A stretch of 64,000 nucleotides of DNA, from contig JAZSFP010000007.1 in assembly GCA_045532295.1 (NCBI GenBank), positions 289,399 to 353,398 on the forward strand, in the 5' to 3' direction. Within the stretch, counting starts at the first letter, position 1; each line of letters opens with the position of its first letter. This document shows, one piece after another, positions 41,983 to 50,973 of the stretch. Made by a program: the position numbers and the translations under genes. This stretch comes from UBA10677 sp045532295. GTDB taxonomy: Bacteria > Bacillota > Clostridia > Christensenellales > Pumilibacteraceae. The notes beneath the pieces were generated by a model. The model worked only from the letters and a program-made list of their open reading frames with translations, was not told the DNA's origin and made no database searches.

Positions 41983-44313
41983 TCACTTTTTTGCGTTCCG
42001 TTTGTATCCACAATCTTTATCGGGGCATTTAATAATATCGCCACTCTTAAGACGATGAATAACTAAATTTTTTCCACATTTGGGACACTTCTCTTCAAGC
42101 ACGGGGTCAAACGAAGTAAACTTACAATCGGGATAGCCGATGCAACCGTAGAAGGTCGCCTTATTCGTCATAATTTTTTTGAGCGGTTTTCCACACTCAG
42201 GACAATTACCATAGTCCTCTTCAATCGGTTGTTGCGCAACTTCAAGTTTCTTAATATTTTTACAATCAGGATAGCCCGAACAAGCCAAGAAGTTGCCGTA
42301 CTTACCGCCTCTTATAACCATCGGTTTACCGCATTTTTCACATACGTCTCCTGTTTTTTCGCCAACGAGCGTCTTGGACTCGGACACAGTAGGCGCTTGT
42401 TCTTCAATCACAGGAACGGCAGAAAGAGAGAAACTTCCATCGTCGTACGATGAGTTTTGAGTGGACGAAACTTCGTCGATAGGCTTAGTGTTTTTGCACT
42501 TGGGGAAATTAGGACAAGCCAAGAATTTACCGTATCTACCAGAGCGAATTACCATATTTGCGCCACACTTTTCGCATTTAATTTCAGACACTTCGTCAGC
42601 AGCCTTAAGGGAGAAAGTATCGCCGTTCGCGGACGCAATTTTATCCTCAAATCCGTCGTAAAAATCCGCAATAACCTTTTGCCAAATCTTACCGCCAAAC
42701 TCGATATTATCAAGTTGCTCTTCCATATTTGCGGTGAACTTAACGTCCATAATTTCAGGGAAATAACGAACGAGCATATCGGTAATTTGCTCTCCAAGAG
42801 GCGTAGGAACTATATACTTACCGTCTTTTTCGGTGTATTTTCTCGTATTAAGCAAAGTTACGGTAGGAACGTATGTTGCAGGTCTACCGATGCCCTTTTC
42901 TTCCATAAGTTTTACAAGGCTCGCCTCAGTATATCTTGCAGGCGGTTTGGTAAACTTTTGCTCGTACTTATGCTCGATAAGAGTAAGAATATCACCCGTT
43001 TCCATTTCAGGAAGTTTATTATTTTGCTCTTCACTCTTTTCACTATCGTCCACGTAACTGCTATAAACTGCAGTATAGCCCTTAAAAAGCGGAGTTTTAC
43101 CACTAACCTTAAATCCGTATCCAGCGCAATCAACGTCAACGCTCATTGAGTGATACTTTGCCTCACTCATCTGGCTTGCCATAAAACGGTCGTAAATAAG
43201 TTTATATAAACGATAGTGATACTTATTTATAACGTCTTTTAAACTTTCGGGAGTACGAGAAAGAGTAATAGGACGAATTGCCTCGTGGGCGTCTTGAGCG
43301 GATTTTTTCGATGCGTAATAATTAGGCTTTTCGGGAACGTAATCCGCGCCAAACTTTTCAGTGATAAACTCTCTTGCCGCCTTAATTGCATCGGGGGAAA
43401 CTCTGGTAGAGTCCGTTCTTATATAGGTAATAAGCGCAACTTTGCCTTCGCCCGGAATATCAACGCCCTCATAAAGGGCTTGAGCGGCGGAAGAAGTTTG
43501 CTGAAGCGTCATACCAAGTTTATTGAGCGCGTCCTGTTGCATAGAACTCGTGATAAACGGCGCTGGCGCGTGTGACTTAGTTACCGTCTTTTTGACGTTC
43601 TTTACAACGTAGGGTTTACCTTCAAGCGTTGCAGTTACCTCGTCTACCTCTTCTTTACTACGAAGCGTAATCTTTTTTCTATTTTTTGACGTGAGCGCGA
43701 GTTTAACTTTTGCGCCACCGTCGTTTTTCACCATTGAGAAGAAAGGCCAGTATTCTTCGGGCTTAAACTGTCTAATTTCTCTCTCTCGTTCTACGATAAG
43801 ACGCAAAGTTACGGATTGAACTCGGCCTGCTGAAAGATTATTTTGTATCTTTTTGCAAAGCACGGGAGAAAGTTTATAACCAACGAGACGGTCAAGCACG
43901 CGTCGAGCCTGCTGAGCATCAACGAGGTTTATATTAATCTCGCGAGGATTAGCAAGACCGTTCTGTACTGCCTTTTGTGAAATTTCGTTAAACTCAACGC
44001 GAACTTTATCGTTGGGATGAAGCCCTAAAACGTGAGCAATATGCCAAGAAATTGCCTCCCCTTCGCGGTCAGGGTCGGTTGCAAGATAGATTTCATCCGC
44101 TTTTTCGGCAAGCGCGCGGAGTTCTTCCACCATTTCCATCTTATCAGGCAAAACTTCATAATGAGGTTCAAAATTTCTTTTTACGTTAACTGCTAAACTT
44201 TTTGCCGGCAAATCGCGAATATGACCTTTAGTTGCAAATACTCTAAATCCGCTACCAAGATACTTTTCTACCGTCTTAACTTTTCCGGCACCTTCGATAA
44301 TTACTAATTTCAC
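41983..44313 (-). CDS. topA: DNA topoisomerase I
   Basis: This type IA enzyme relaxes negative supercoils. Toprim domain: IEGAGKVKTVEKYLGS and DPDREGEAISWH. Catalytic tyrosine: ALITYIRTDSTRVS near residue 297. The 776 residues end in four zinc-ribbon units, each opening with CxxC (CEKCGANM, CEKCGKPM, CPECGKPL, CPKCGKNL). The first toprim motif is normally ESPAKAK; here the glutamate and lysine are kept but SPA is GAG. It follows dprA, as in many Firmicutes. Confidence 0.97.
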   Translation of the reverse strand: MKLVIIEGAGKVKTVEKYLGSGFRVFATKGHIRDLPAKSLAVNVKRNFEPHYEVLPDKMEMVEELRALAEKADEIYLATDPDREGEAISWHIAHVLGLHPNDKVRVEFNEISQKAVQNGLANPREININLVDAQQARRVLDRLVGYKLSPVLCKKIQNNLSAGRVQSVTLRLIVEREREIRQFKPEEYWPFFSMVKNDGGAKVKLALTSKNRKKITLRSKEEVDEVTATLEGKPYVVKNVKKTVTKSHAPAPFITSSMQQDALNKLGMTLQQTSSAAQALYEGVDIPGEGKVALITYIRTDSTRVSPDAIKAAREFITEKFGADYVPEKPNYYASKKSAQDAHEAIRPITLSRTPESLKDVINKYHYRLYKLIYDRFMASQMSEAKYHSMSVDVDCAGYGFKVSGKTPLFKGYTAVYSSYVDDSEKSEEQNNKLPEMETGDILTLIEHKYEQKFTKPPARYTEASLVKLMEEKGIGRPATYVPTVTLLNTRKYTEKDGKYIVPTPLGEQITDMLVRYFPEIMDVKFTANMEEQLDNIEFGGKIWQKVIADFYDGFEDKIASANGDTFSLKAADEVSEIKCEKCGANMVIRSGRYGKFLACPNFPKCKNTKPIDEVSSTQNSSYDDGSFSLSAVPVIEEQAPTVSESKTLVGEKTGDVCEKCGKPMVIRGGKYGNFLACSGYPDCKNIKKLEVAQQPIEEDYGNCPECGKPLKKIMTNKATFYGCIGYPDCKFTSFDPVLEEKCPKCGKNLVIHRLKSGDIIKCPDKDCGYKRNAKK

Positions 44314-44331
44314 AAGCGTTCTCCGTTTTTA

Positions 44332-45438
44332 TCATTGCTTGAGCGCAAAAAGATTAGCGCCCTTTCTTACTATTAAGTCGTCAAGTTCCATATTAAGCAA
44401 AATTTCGCTTAATCGTTTAGGTTCCAGACCACTGTTTTCTACTAATTCGTCAAGGGTTTTATCGCCCTCTTCCAAAAGAATATATACTTTTTTCTCGTCT
44501 TTGTCAACAATATTTTCAGCGTTTTGCTCATTTTTATTTTGCGTTTTTTCACTCTTAATGTCAAAATGCGCTAAAACGTCTTGTCCGTTTCTTATAAAGT
44601 TTGCGCCTTCGTAAAGTAGGTTGTTGCAACCCGCTGAACGCGTTGAAGTAATATTTCCAGGTACGGCAAAAACCTCTCTGTTTTGCTCAAGCGCCAAATT
44701 TGCGGTAATGAGCGCGCCACTCTTTTCCGCAGCCTCTACAATAACGACACCCATAGATAGTCCGCTTATAAGTCTATTCCGTTCTGGGAAGGTATATTTA
44801 GTGGCCTCAAAGTCGCGTTTATACTCAGAAATTACCAACCCACCACTCTTAATTATCTTATCAACGAGCGTTGCGCTACTTACGGGCGAAATCTTATTAA
44901 AGCCACAAGGAAGAACGGCTATGCTTTTACCACCAGCGTTCATTACGGCGTTATGTGCGTAAGTATCAATGCCCGTCGCTATACCGCTTACTACCGTGAC
45001 ACCACCATTTGCAAGGTCAGTACCGATTTTGTTTGCCATATCCTTACCATAAGTCGTGCACGCTCTCGTACCAACGACGGCAATAATCTTTTCTTTGAGA
45101 AGATTTAAGTCGCCTTTATAGTAAAGAACTAACGGCGCGCTAACTTCTGGCTGAAGTAATTGTTTCGGATATAGCGGATTTAATACCGTAAGAACAAATA
45201 TTCCCTCATCGCGAAGTTTTATAAGACTTTTCTCAATAATTTCAGGATTGCGATACCTAACAAGTTCAGCGTACGCTTTGTCTCCCAAAACTTCTCGAAC
45301 GAGTAACGATTTCTTCGTAAACTCTTCCCAAAGATTAGTTGCGCCACCAAACCTTTTCAAAAGTTCCGTCTTTTTCTTTACGGAAACGGACGCAAGATTG
45401 AGCCAAAATAAAATTTTACTTTCAGAATACTTTGCCAT
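44332..45438 (-). CDS. dprA: DNA-processing protein DprA
   Basis: DprA binds incoming single-stranded DNA and loads RecA during transformation. The Rossmann core is clear: AVVGTRACTTYGKDMA near residue 118, VSGIATGIDTYAHNAVMNAGGKSIAVLPCG and FPERNRLISGLSMGVVIVEA. The 368-residue protein has an N-terminal SAM-like and a C-terminal winged-helix domain. It shares one base with comM (TAATG). Confidence 0.96.
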   Translation of the reverse strand: MAKYSESKILFWLNLASVSVKKKTELLKRFGGATNLWEEFTKKSLLVREVLGDKAYAELVRYRNPEIIEKSLIKLRDEGIFVLTVLNPLYPKQLLQPEVSAPLVLYYKGDLNLLKEKIIAVVGTRACTTYGKDMANKIGTDLANGGVTVVSGIATGIDTYAHNAVMNAGGKSIAVLPCGFNKISPVSSATLVDKIIKSGGLVISEYKRDFEATKYTFPERNRLISGLSMGVVIVEAAEKSGALITANLALEQNREVFAVPGNITSTRSAGCNNLLYEGANFIRNGQDVLAHFDIKSEKTQNKNEQNAENIVDKDEKKVYILLEEGDKTLDELVENSGLEPKRLSEILLNMELDDLIVRKGANLFALKQ

Positions 45439-46967
45439 TAGTTAATATAATCCCTATCCATACTACGATAATTGAGAGCCTCACTAAGATGCTGAACGGT
45501 AATATTCTGCGCTCCCTCTAAATCCGCTATCGTGCGCGCTACTTTTAATATACGCGTATACGAGCGCGCGGAAAGTTTAAGTTTCTCAAAAGCGCGTCGA
45601 AGTAACGCTTCACTGCGTTCGTCAAGAGCGCAAAATTCTTTTACCATCTGCGAAGTCATTTGAGCGTTAGAGTAAATACCGAAATCCTTAAATCTTTCAA
45701 GTTGGATTTTTCTTGCCTTATCCACTCTTTTCTTTACTTCACTTGAACATTCAGCCTCATCCGTTGCGGACAAATCGTCGTAGGTTACGTTTTCAACGGA
45801 AATATGCAAGTCAATTCTGTCCATAAGCGGTCCAGAAACCCTTGCGTGATACTTATTAATTTGATTTGGGGAACATTTACACTCGTGCGTTTTACTTCCG
45901 TGATACCCACAGGGACAAGGATTCATACTGGCTACGAGCATAAAATTTGCAGGGTATTCAACCGACCTTGCAGCGCGTGATACGGATATAACGCCGTCTT
46001 CGAGCGGTTGACGAAGTATTTCAAGACAGTTTCTTGGATATTCGGGAAGTTCGTCAAGAAAAAGTACGCCGTTATGAGCAAGGCTCATTTCTCCTGGATG
46101 AGCGTTAGAACCACCGCCCGTTAGCGCTATTCTTGACGCCGTATGATGAGGCGAACGGAACGGTCGATTACATATAAGTCCTTCGCCCTCTTTAATCGTT
46201 CCTGCTACGCTGTGTATTTTTGTCGTTTCAAGCGCTTCGGATATTGACATATCTGGTAATATCGTGGGAATACATTTTGCAAGCATAGTTTTGCCTGCGC
46301 CAGGAGGACCAACCATTAAAATATTATGTCCGCCTGCAGCGGCAATCTCGATTGCTCTTTTAGCGGTATGTTGTCCTCTTACGAACTTAAAATCTTCTCC
46401 GTATTTACTTACTACCGCGCAAGTAATATCTCGTTTTTCAACGGGTTCTTTCTCTATTTTCTTTTCTAAAAATCCCACTACGTCGGATAGAGTATCAAAC
46501 GAATAGGCGTCAATACCTTGAATATAACTTGCCTCAACTTCGTTGCCTTTGGGGATTATGATTTTATTTATTCCTTTATCGCGCGCTGAAATTAAAATGG
46601 GCGTCATACCGTTTACCGCGCGGATATGACCGTCAAGGGAGAGTTCTCCGATAAAACTGAACTCGTCAAGGCTTTTACACTCAATCTGTTCGGTGGCAAA
46701 CAAAAGCCCCACCGCGATACCGAGGTCGTAAAGCGCGCCCTCTTTTCTAACTGACGCAGGAGCGAGGTTAACGGTTATCTTTTTGGGTGGTAACTTAAAA
46801 CCACTATTTTTAATTGCGCTCTTAACGCGCTCTTTGGATTCTTTAACTGCAGTGTCACCAAGACCTACGACCTCGAAACTAACCATACCGTTATTAACGT
46901 CAATTTCAAGTTGGACTTCGTAACCGTTAATACCGTCTAATCCAAAACTTTTAATTTTTCCTAACAT
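45438..46967 (-). CDS. comM: ComM/YifB-family AAA+ ATPase
   Basis: ComM is a branch-migration helicase used in natural transformation. In 509 residues: an N-terminal Lon-like domain (LGLDGINGYEVQLEIDV), Walker A GPPGAGKTMLAKCIP near residue 220, Walker B VLFLDELPEY, a zinc-like CPCGYHGSKTHECKC and a C-terminal helical domain. It heads comM-dprA-topA-trmFO. Confidence 0.96.
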   Translation of the reverse strand: MLGKIKSFGLDGINGYEVQLEIDVNNGMVSFEVVGLGDTAVKESKERVKSAIKNSGFKLPPKKITVNLAPASVRKEGALYDLGIAVGLLFATEQIECKSLDEFSFIGELSLDGHIRAVNGMTPILISARDKGINKIIIPKGNEVEASYIQGIDAYSFDTLSDVVGFLEKKIEKEPVEKRDITCAVVSKYGEDFKFVRGQHTAKRAIEIAAAGGHNILMVGPPGAGKTMLAKCIPTILPDMSISEALETTKIHSVAGTIKEGEGLICNRPFRSPHHTASRIALTGGGSNAHPGEMSLAHNGVLFLDELPEYPRNCLEILRQPLEDGVISVSRAARSVEYPANFMLVASMNPCPCGYHGSKTHECKCSPNQINKYHARVSGPLMDRIDLHISVENVTYDDLSATDEAECSSEVKKRVDKARKIQLERFKDFGIYSNAQMTSQMVKEFCALDERSEALLRRAFEKLKLSARSYTRILKVARTIADLEGAQNITVQHLSEALNYRSMDRDYIN

Positions 46968-47021
46968 ACTCTCTCCAGTCTATTCCGTAAAAACTTGCAC
47001 GATTTCTATATCTTTATAATT

Positions 47022-47050
47022 ATTATAGCAACTGAATTAAAAAAATGCAA
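47022..47050 (-). promoter_or_regulatory. Promoter of comM-dprA-topA-trmFO
   Basis: TTGCAT (47050-47045), a 17-base spacer and TATAAT (47027-47022). It is back to back with the promoter of the small membrane protein. Confidence 0.8.
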
Positions 47051-47098
47051 ACGTTTTTACCGCATTAAAGATATTAGAAAAAAATTTTTTATAAAATA

Positions 47099-47127
47099 TT
47101 GACAAATTACTAATCCTATTGTATAAT
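47099..47127 (+). promoter_or_regulatory. Consensus promoter of the small membrane-protein gene
   Basis: TTGACA (47099-47104), a 17-base spacer and TATAAT (47122-47127), all 12 consensus positions. Such a strong promoter for a small unknown gene suggests high expression. Confidence 0.9.
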
Positions 47128-47156
47128 AATAAAAAAGAGATATGGAGGAATTTATT

Positions 47157-47519
47157 ATGAACAAAAATACCGATAATTTTAACGAGCAACCAGTAGTAAG
47201 CAAAGGCAAGCGCGCGTTTCAAATAATTATGCTTGTATTAAGTGCTATTTGCGCTGTAGCAAGTCTTTATTTTTCTATCACTTCAATTACCATCACGATA
47301 GCGTTTTTCACCCAGCACGCTTTAAACATTCTCGTCTTTATAGTACTCTCTCCGTATTGGCTTATAGGTTTAATCGCAAATGTCGTGATATTAATTATTA
47401 CTGCTAAAAACGCAAAAGACCCCGTGATTAAATGGGCGTACTATATTAGCCTTGCATCACTTATTTTATTCGTAGTATGTTTAATTCTTTTCTTCGTTTG
47501 CATTATCTCGGCAAACTAA
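47157..47519 (+). CDS. Small three-helix membrane protein of unknown function
   Basis: This is a 120-residue protein that I do not recognise. A polar N-terminus of about 23 residues is followed by hydrophobic segments near residues 24-46, 50-80 and 90-118. GGAGG lies 8 bases before ATG 47157; an upstream in-frame ATG at 47142 overlaps that site. It is a single-gene transcript, with a perfect-consensus promoter and its own terminator, between convergent gapA and divergent comM. Confidence 0.8.
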   Translation: MNKNTDNFNEQPVVSKGKRAFQIIMLVLSAICAVASLYFSITSITITIAFFTQHALNILVFIVLSPYWLIGLIANVVILIITAKNAKDPVIKWAYYISLASLILFVVCLILFFVCIISAN

Positions 47520-47528
47520 AGGAAACAT

Positions 47529-47560
47529 AAAACACCCCTTGAAAACCAAGGGGTGTTTTT
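47529..47560. terminator. Bidirectional terminator between the small membrane protein and gapA
   Basis: AAAACACCCCTTG and CAAGGGGTGTTTT pair perfectly around a 5-base loop, with T runs on both strands. Confidence 0.9.
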
Positions 47561-47577
47561 GTTTGCTTATTTCGCTA

Positions 47578-48594
47578 TTACTTGTTTGCGAAGTACTTAA
47601 TGGTTCTAACCATTTGGCTGGTGTAGGAGTTCTCGTTATCGTACCAAGAAACAACCTGAACCTGATAAGTGTCTTCGTCAATCTTAGCAACCATAGTCTG
47701 CGTGGAGTCGAAGAGCGAACCGTAAGAAATACCGATTACGTCGGAAGATACGATTTCGTCTACGTTGTAACCGAAAGACTCAGAAGATGCAGCCTTCATA
47801 GCAGCGTTGATGCCCTCAACGGTGATGTCCTTACCCTTAACTACTGCTACTAAGATGGTGGTAGAACCAGTGCAGGTGGGAACGCGTTGAGCCGAACCGA
47901 TGAGTTTGCCGTTAAGTTCGGGGATTACGAGACCGATAGCCTTTGCTGCGCCGGTGGAGTTAGGAACGATGTTCTGAGCGCCTGCGCGTGCACGACGAAG
48001 GTCACCCTTTCTGTGAGGACCGTCGAGGATCATTTGGTCACCGGTGTAAGCGTGAACGGTGGTCATGATACCGCTCTGAATGGGAGCGTAATCGTTAAGA
48101 GCCTTAGCCATAGGAGCAAGGCAGTTGGTGGTGCAGGATGCAGCGGAGATAATCTTATCGTCAGCGGTAAGAGTTCCTTCGTTAACGCCGAATACGATGG
48201 TCTTAAGATCCTTGCCTGCGGGAGCAGAAATAACTACTTTCTTTGCGCCTGCGTTGATGTGAGCCATAGACTTCTCAGTCGAGCAGTAGAAACCAGTACA
48301 CTCAAGTACTACGTCTACGTCAAGTTCACCCCAGGGGCAGTTAGCAGCGTCTTTCTCTGCGTAAATCTTGATGGTTTTACCGTCAACGGTGATGCTATCG
48401 TCGGTAGCAGATACGGTGCTTGCAAGAGCGTAGGTACCTTGAGCGGTATCGTACTTAAGAAGGTGAGCAAGCATCTTGGGGCTGGTTAAATCGTTGATTG
48501 CTACGATTTCATAACCCTCAGCGCCAAACATTTGTCTGAACGCAAGACGGCCGATACGACCAAATCCGTTGATTGCAACTTTTACATTTGCCAT
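47578..48594 (-). CDS. gapA: Glyceraldehyde-3-phosphate dehydrogenase
   Basis: GAPDH catalyses the NAD-dependent oxidation step of glycolysis. In 338 residues: NAD-binding VKVAINGFGRIGRLAFRQ, active cysteine in SAASCTTNCLAPM near residue 153, and SWYDNENSYTSQM at the C-terminus. ATG 48594 has GGAGG 9 bases upstream, and 13 earlier codons of the longer frame are rejected for that reason. Its promoter carries an inverted repeat at the start point. Confidence 0.98.
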   Translation of the reverse strand: MANVKVAINGFGRIGRLAFRQMFGAEGYEIVAINDLTSPKMLAHLLKYDTAQGTYALASTVSATDDSITVDGKTIKIYAEKDAANCPWGELDVDVVLECTGFYCSTEKSMAHINAGAKKVVISAPAGKDLKTIVFGVNEGTLTADDKIISAASCTTNCLAPMAKALNDYAPIQSGIMTTVHAYTGDQMILDGPHRKGDLRRARAGAQNIVPNSTGAAKAIGLVIPELNGKLIGSAQRVPTCTGSTTILVAVVKGKDITVEGINAAMKAASSESFGYNVDEIVSSDVIGISYGSLFDSTQTMVAKIDEDTYQVQVVSWYDNENSYTSQMVRTIKYFANK

Positions 48595-48631
48595 TTTGAA
48601 TATCCTCCAAAAAAAATTATTTTTGATTTTC

Positions 48632-48656
48632 AAGGTTGCAAAATATCCGCAACCTT
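48632..48656. repeat. Perfect 8-bp inverted repeat at the gapA start of transcription
   Basis: AAGGTTGC, a 9-base loop and GCAACCTT lie 4 bases downstream of the gapA -10 box, with the predicted start (near 48654) inside the first arm. It could be an operator, or a 5' stem that protects the abundant gapA mRNA. Confidence 0.7.
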
Positions 48657-48660
48657 ATAT

Positions 48661-48689
48661 ATAATACAAGTTTTTGAAATTTTTAGCAA
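48661..48689 (-). promoter_or_regulatory. Promoter of gapA
   Basis: TTGCTA (48689-48684), a 17-base spacer and TATTAT (48666-48661). The leader is about 60 bases. Confidence 0.75.
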
Positions 48690-48722
48690 GCGTTTTTAAG
48701 GCTTTTTGTCAAAAAATTCCGT

Positions 48723-49838
48723 TTATTTTAGATTTTCAGGATTGAGAGCGGTAAGTGAGGGTAAAACGAAGCGTCCGTTATCACGAATTAGCACGTCGTC
48801 GAAGTAAATTTGACCGCCTCCACGCTCCTCGTCCATCATTAGTACGAGGTCCCAGTGAACTGCAGATTGATTGCCGTTATCAGCGTCTTCGTAGCAAGAT
48901 CCGGGCGTAAAGTGGATTGAGCCTGCAATCTTCTCGTCAAAAAGAATATCGCCCATAGGCTCGGTGATATAGGGGTTAACTCCGATAGCAAATTCACCTA
49001 CGTATCTTGCGCCTTCGTCGGTGTCAAAAATTTTATTGATCTCTTCGGTATAATTAGCAGTAGCGTTCACTATTTTGCCGTCCTTAAACTCAAGGCGAAC
49101 GTTTTCAAACTTAAGACCTCTTTCAATAGATGGCGCGTTATAAGTAATTACACCGTTTACACTATTCTTTACGGGCGCAGTATAAACTTCGCCGTCGGGA
49201 ATATTGCATTGACCGCTACACTTAATTGCTTTCATATTCTTTATAGAAAAAGTAAGGTCGGTGTCTTTAGCAACGAGACGAACCTTGTCCGTTTTTTCCA
49301 TAAGTTCAACAAGCGCGTCCATAGCCTTGTCCATTTTGGAATAATCAAGGTTACAAACGTTAAAGAAGTAATCCTCAAACTTTTCAGTTGACATACCTGC
49401 AAGTTGACTCATAGACTCGTTGGGATATCTTAAAATTACCCAACGGGTTTTACACACTCTTAATTCGTGATGAACGGGAACGGCGTAAAGTCTTGAGTAG
49501 ATTTCTTTCTTCTCTGCCGGAACGTCGCTTTGCTCGTAAGTATTGAGCGCTGCGCGAATACCGATATAGCAATCCATATCTTCCATACGCATTTTATCGT
49601 ACTTTGCTAAGAGTTCGCAGTAAGTTTCGTCAGCGTTCAGTAACAGTTCACGAGAAACTTTAGAGTTGTTTAGTTCAACGAACGCATATCCGCCTGCTTT
49701 TCTTATTTCTTTTATAAGGCAATTTACGAGCATAGCGTCAAGGTCGCTACCCTCAATCAAAACTTTATCACCCTTTTTTACGGCAATCGAGTAGTTCACG
49801 AGGTTTTTAGCGAGTTTTTCTATTCTTGGGTCTAACAT
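48723..49838 (-). CDS. M29-family aminopeptidase
   Basis: This is a thermophilic-type (AmpS/T) metallo-aminopeptidase that removes N-terminal residues in the cytoplasm. In 371 residues: N-terminal RIEKLAKNLVNYSIAVKKGDKVLI, then the metal-site blocks NIPDGEVYTAPVKNSVNG, GARYVGEFAIGVNPYIT and SAVHWDLVLMM. ATG 49838 has AAGGAG upstream. It has its own promoter back to back with fba. Confidence 0.94.
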   Translation of the reverse strand: MLDPRIEKLAKNLVNYSIAVKKGDKVLIEGSDLDAMLVNCLIKEIRKAGGYAFVELNNSKVSRELLLNADETYCELLAKYDKMRMEDMDCYIGIRAALNTYEQSDVPAEKKEIYSRLYAVPVHHELRVCKTRWVILRYPNESMSQLAGMSTEKFEDYFFNVCNLDYSKMDKAMDALVELMEKTDKVRLVAKDTDLTFSIKNMKAIKCSGQCNIPDGEVYTAPVKNSVNGVITYNAPSIERGLKFENVRLEFKDGKIVNATANYTEEINKIFDTDEGARYVGEFAIGVNPYITEPMGDILFDEKIAGSIHFTPGSCYEDADNGNQSAVHWDLVLMMDEERGGGQIYFDDVLIRDNGRFVLPSLTALNPENLK

Positions 49839-49869
49839 AATTATCTCCTTTTTTTGTTTTTTCAGTCCT

Positions 49870-49898
49870 ATTATATTATTATAAATGAAAAAAGTCAA
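49870..49898 (-). promoter_or_regulatory. Promoter of the M29 aminopeptidase
   Basis: TTGACT (49898-49893), a 17-base spacer and TATAAT (49875-49870), 11 of 12 consensus positions. Confidence 0.85.
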
Positions 49899-49937
49899 CT
49901 TTAAAAATTAAAATCTTTTAAAATAGGGCAAAAATGC

Positions 49938-49966
49938 TTTTCAAAAACTTTTTAATGTTGTATAAT
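49938..49966 (+). promoter_or_regulatory. Promoter of fba
   Basis: TATAAT at 49961-49966 with TTTTCA 17 bases upstream. The leader is about 25 bases, with GGAGG before the ATG. Confidence 0.65.
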
Positions 49967-49997
49967 AGACGGGTAAGTTTATTTTTGGAGGTTTGTT

Positions 49998-50927
49998 ATG
50001 CCATTAGTAACAACAAAAGACATGTTCGCAAAAGCATACGCTGGCGGTTACGCTATCGGCGCGTTTAACGTGAACAATATGGAAATGATTCAGGGTATCG
50101 TAGAAGCAGGTAAGGAAGAGAACGCTCCCCTTATCCTTCAGGTAAGTAGCGGCGCAAGAAAGTACGCTAATCCCAAGTACCTCAAGAAACTCGTTGAGGC
50201 TGCAGTTGAGGATAGTGGTCTTCCCATCGCTCTCCACCTCGACCACGGTGACAGTTACGAACTTTGTAAGTCCGCTATTGACGACGGCTTTACTTCGGTT
50301 ATGATTGACGCGTCCCACCACTCTTTCGAGGAAAATATGAAGATTACTTCTGAAGTAGTTAAGTACGCTCACGATCGTGGCGTCGTTGTTGAGGCTGAAC
50401 TTGGTCGTCTTGCTGGTATTGAAGACGACGTTAACGTTTCCGCTGAAAACGCTTGCTACACTGATCCTGCTCAAGTAGAAGAATTCGTTAAGAAGACTGG
50501 CGTTGACTCTCTTGCAATCGCTATCGGTACTTCCCACGGCGCTTATAAGTTCAAGGGCGACGCTAAACTCCGTTTCGATATTCTTGAAGAAGTAGGTAAA
50601 CTTCTCCCCGAATTCCCCATCGTTCTTCACGGCGCTTCGTCCGTAATCCCTGAGTACGTTGATATCATCAACGAGTTCGGCGGTATGATGCCCGGCGCTA
50701 AGGGTGTTCCCGAGGATATGCTCCGCAAAGCAGCGTCTATGGCAGTTTGCAAGATTAATATCGACTCCGACCTTCGTCTTGCTTTCACTGCTGCTATTAG
50801 AAAGCACTTTACCGAGAATCCCGCACACTTTGACCCCCGTCAGTACCTTTCCCCTGCTCGTGCGCTTATTAAGGAGTGCGTAAAGCACAAACTCGTAAAC
50901 GTACTTGGTTGCAACGGCAAGGCTTAA
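49998..50927 (+). CDS. fba: Class II fructose-bisphosphate aldolase
   Basis: This zinc-dependent aldolase splits fructose 1,6-bisphosphate. In 309 residues: YAIGAFNVNNMEM, zinc-binding ALHLDHGDSYE near residues 78-88, VEAELGRLAG, GTSHGAYKF and IVLHGASS. GGAGG is 7 bases before ATG 49998. The codon usage is strongly biased to frequent codons, as expected of a highly expressed gene. It is a single-gene transcript. Confidence 0.98.
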   Translation: MPLVTTKDMFAKAYAGGYAIGAFNVNNMEMIQGIVEAGKEENAPLILQVSSGARKYANPKYLKKLVEAAVEDSGLPIALHLDHGDSYELCKSAIDDGFTSVMIDASHHSFEENMKITSEVVKYAHDRGVVVEAELGRLAGIEDDVNVSAENACYTDPAQVEEFVKKTGVDSLAIAIGTSHGAYKFKGDAKLRFDILEEVGKLLPEFPIVLHGASSVIPEYVDIINEFGGMMPGAKGVPEDMLRKAASMAVCKINIDSDLRLAFTAAIRKHFTENPAHFDPRQYLSPARALIKECVKHKLVNVLGCNGKA

Positions 50928-50941
50928 TGATTAACTAAATT

Positions 50942-50973
50942 AAAAGGCGTGGCTAACTAACCACGCCTTTTTT
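50942..50973. terminator. Terminator between fba and bioY
   Basis: AAAAGGCGTGG and CCACGCCTTTT pair perfectly around an 8-base loop, followed by T on the plus strand and A/T runs on the other. It serves fba, and bioY ends right at its edge. Confidence 0.9.

Noticed and set aside
47037..47222. A 61-codon minus-strand frame over the comM/membrane-protein promoters
   Set aside because: It spans two back-to-back promoters and the start of the plus-strand gene and has no binding site.
50004..50888. A 294-codon open frame on the minus strand opposite fba
   Set aside because: It lies fully antisense to a conserved aldolase with biased codons, has no binding site and its product has no recognisable features. 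Strong codon bias on one strand often opens the other.
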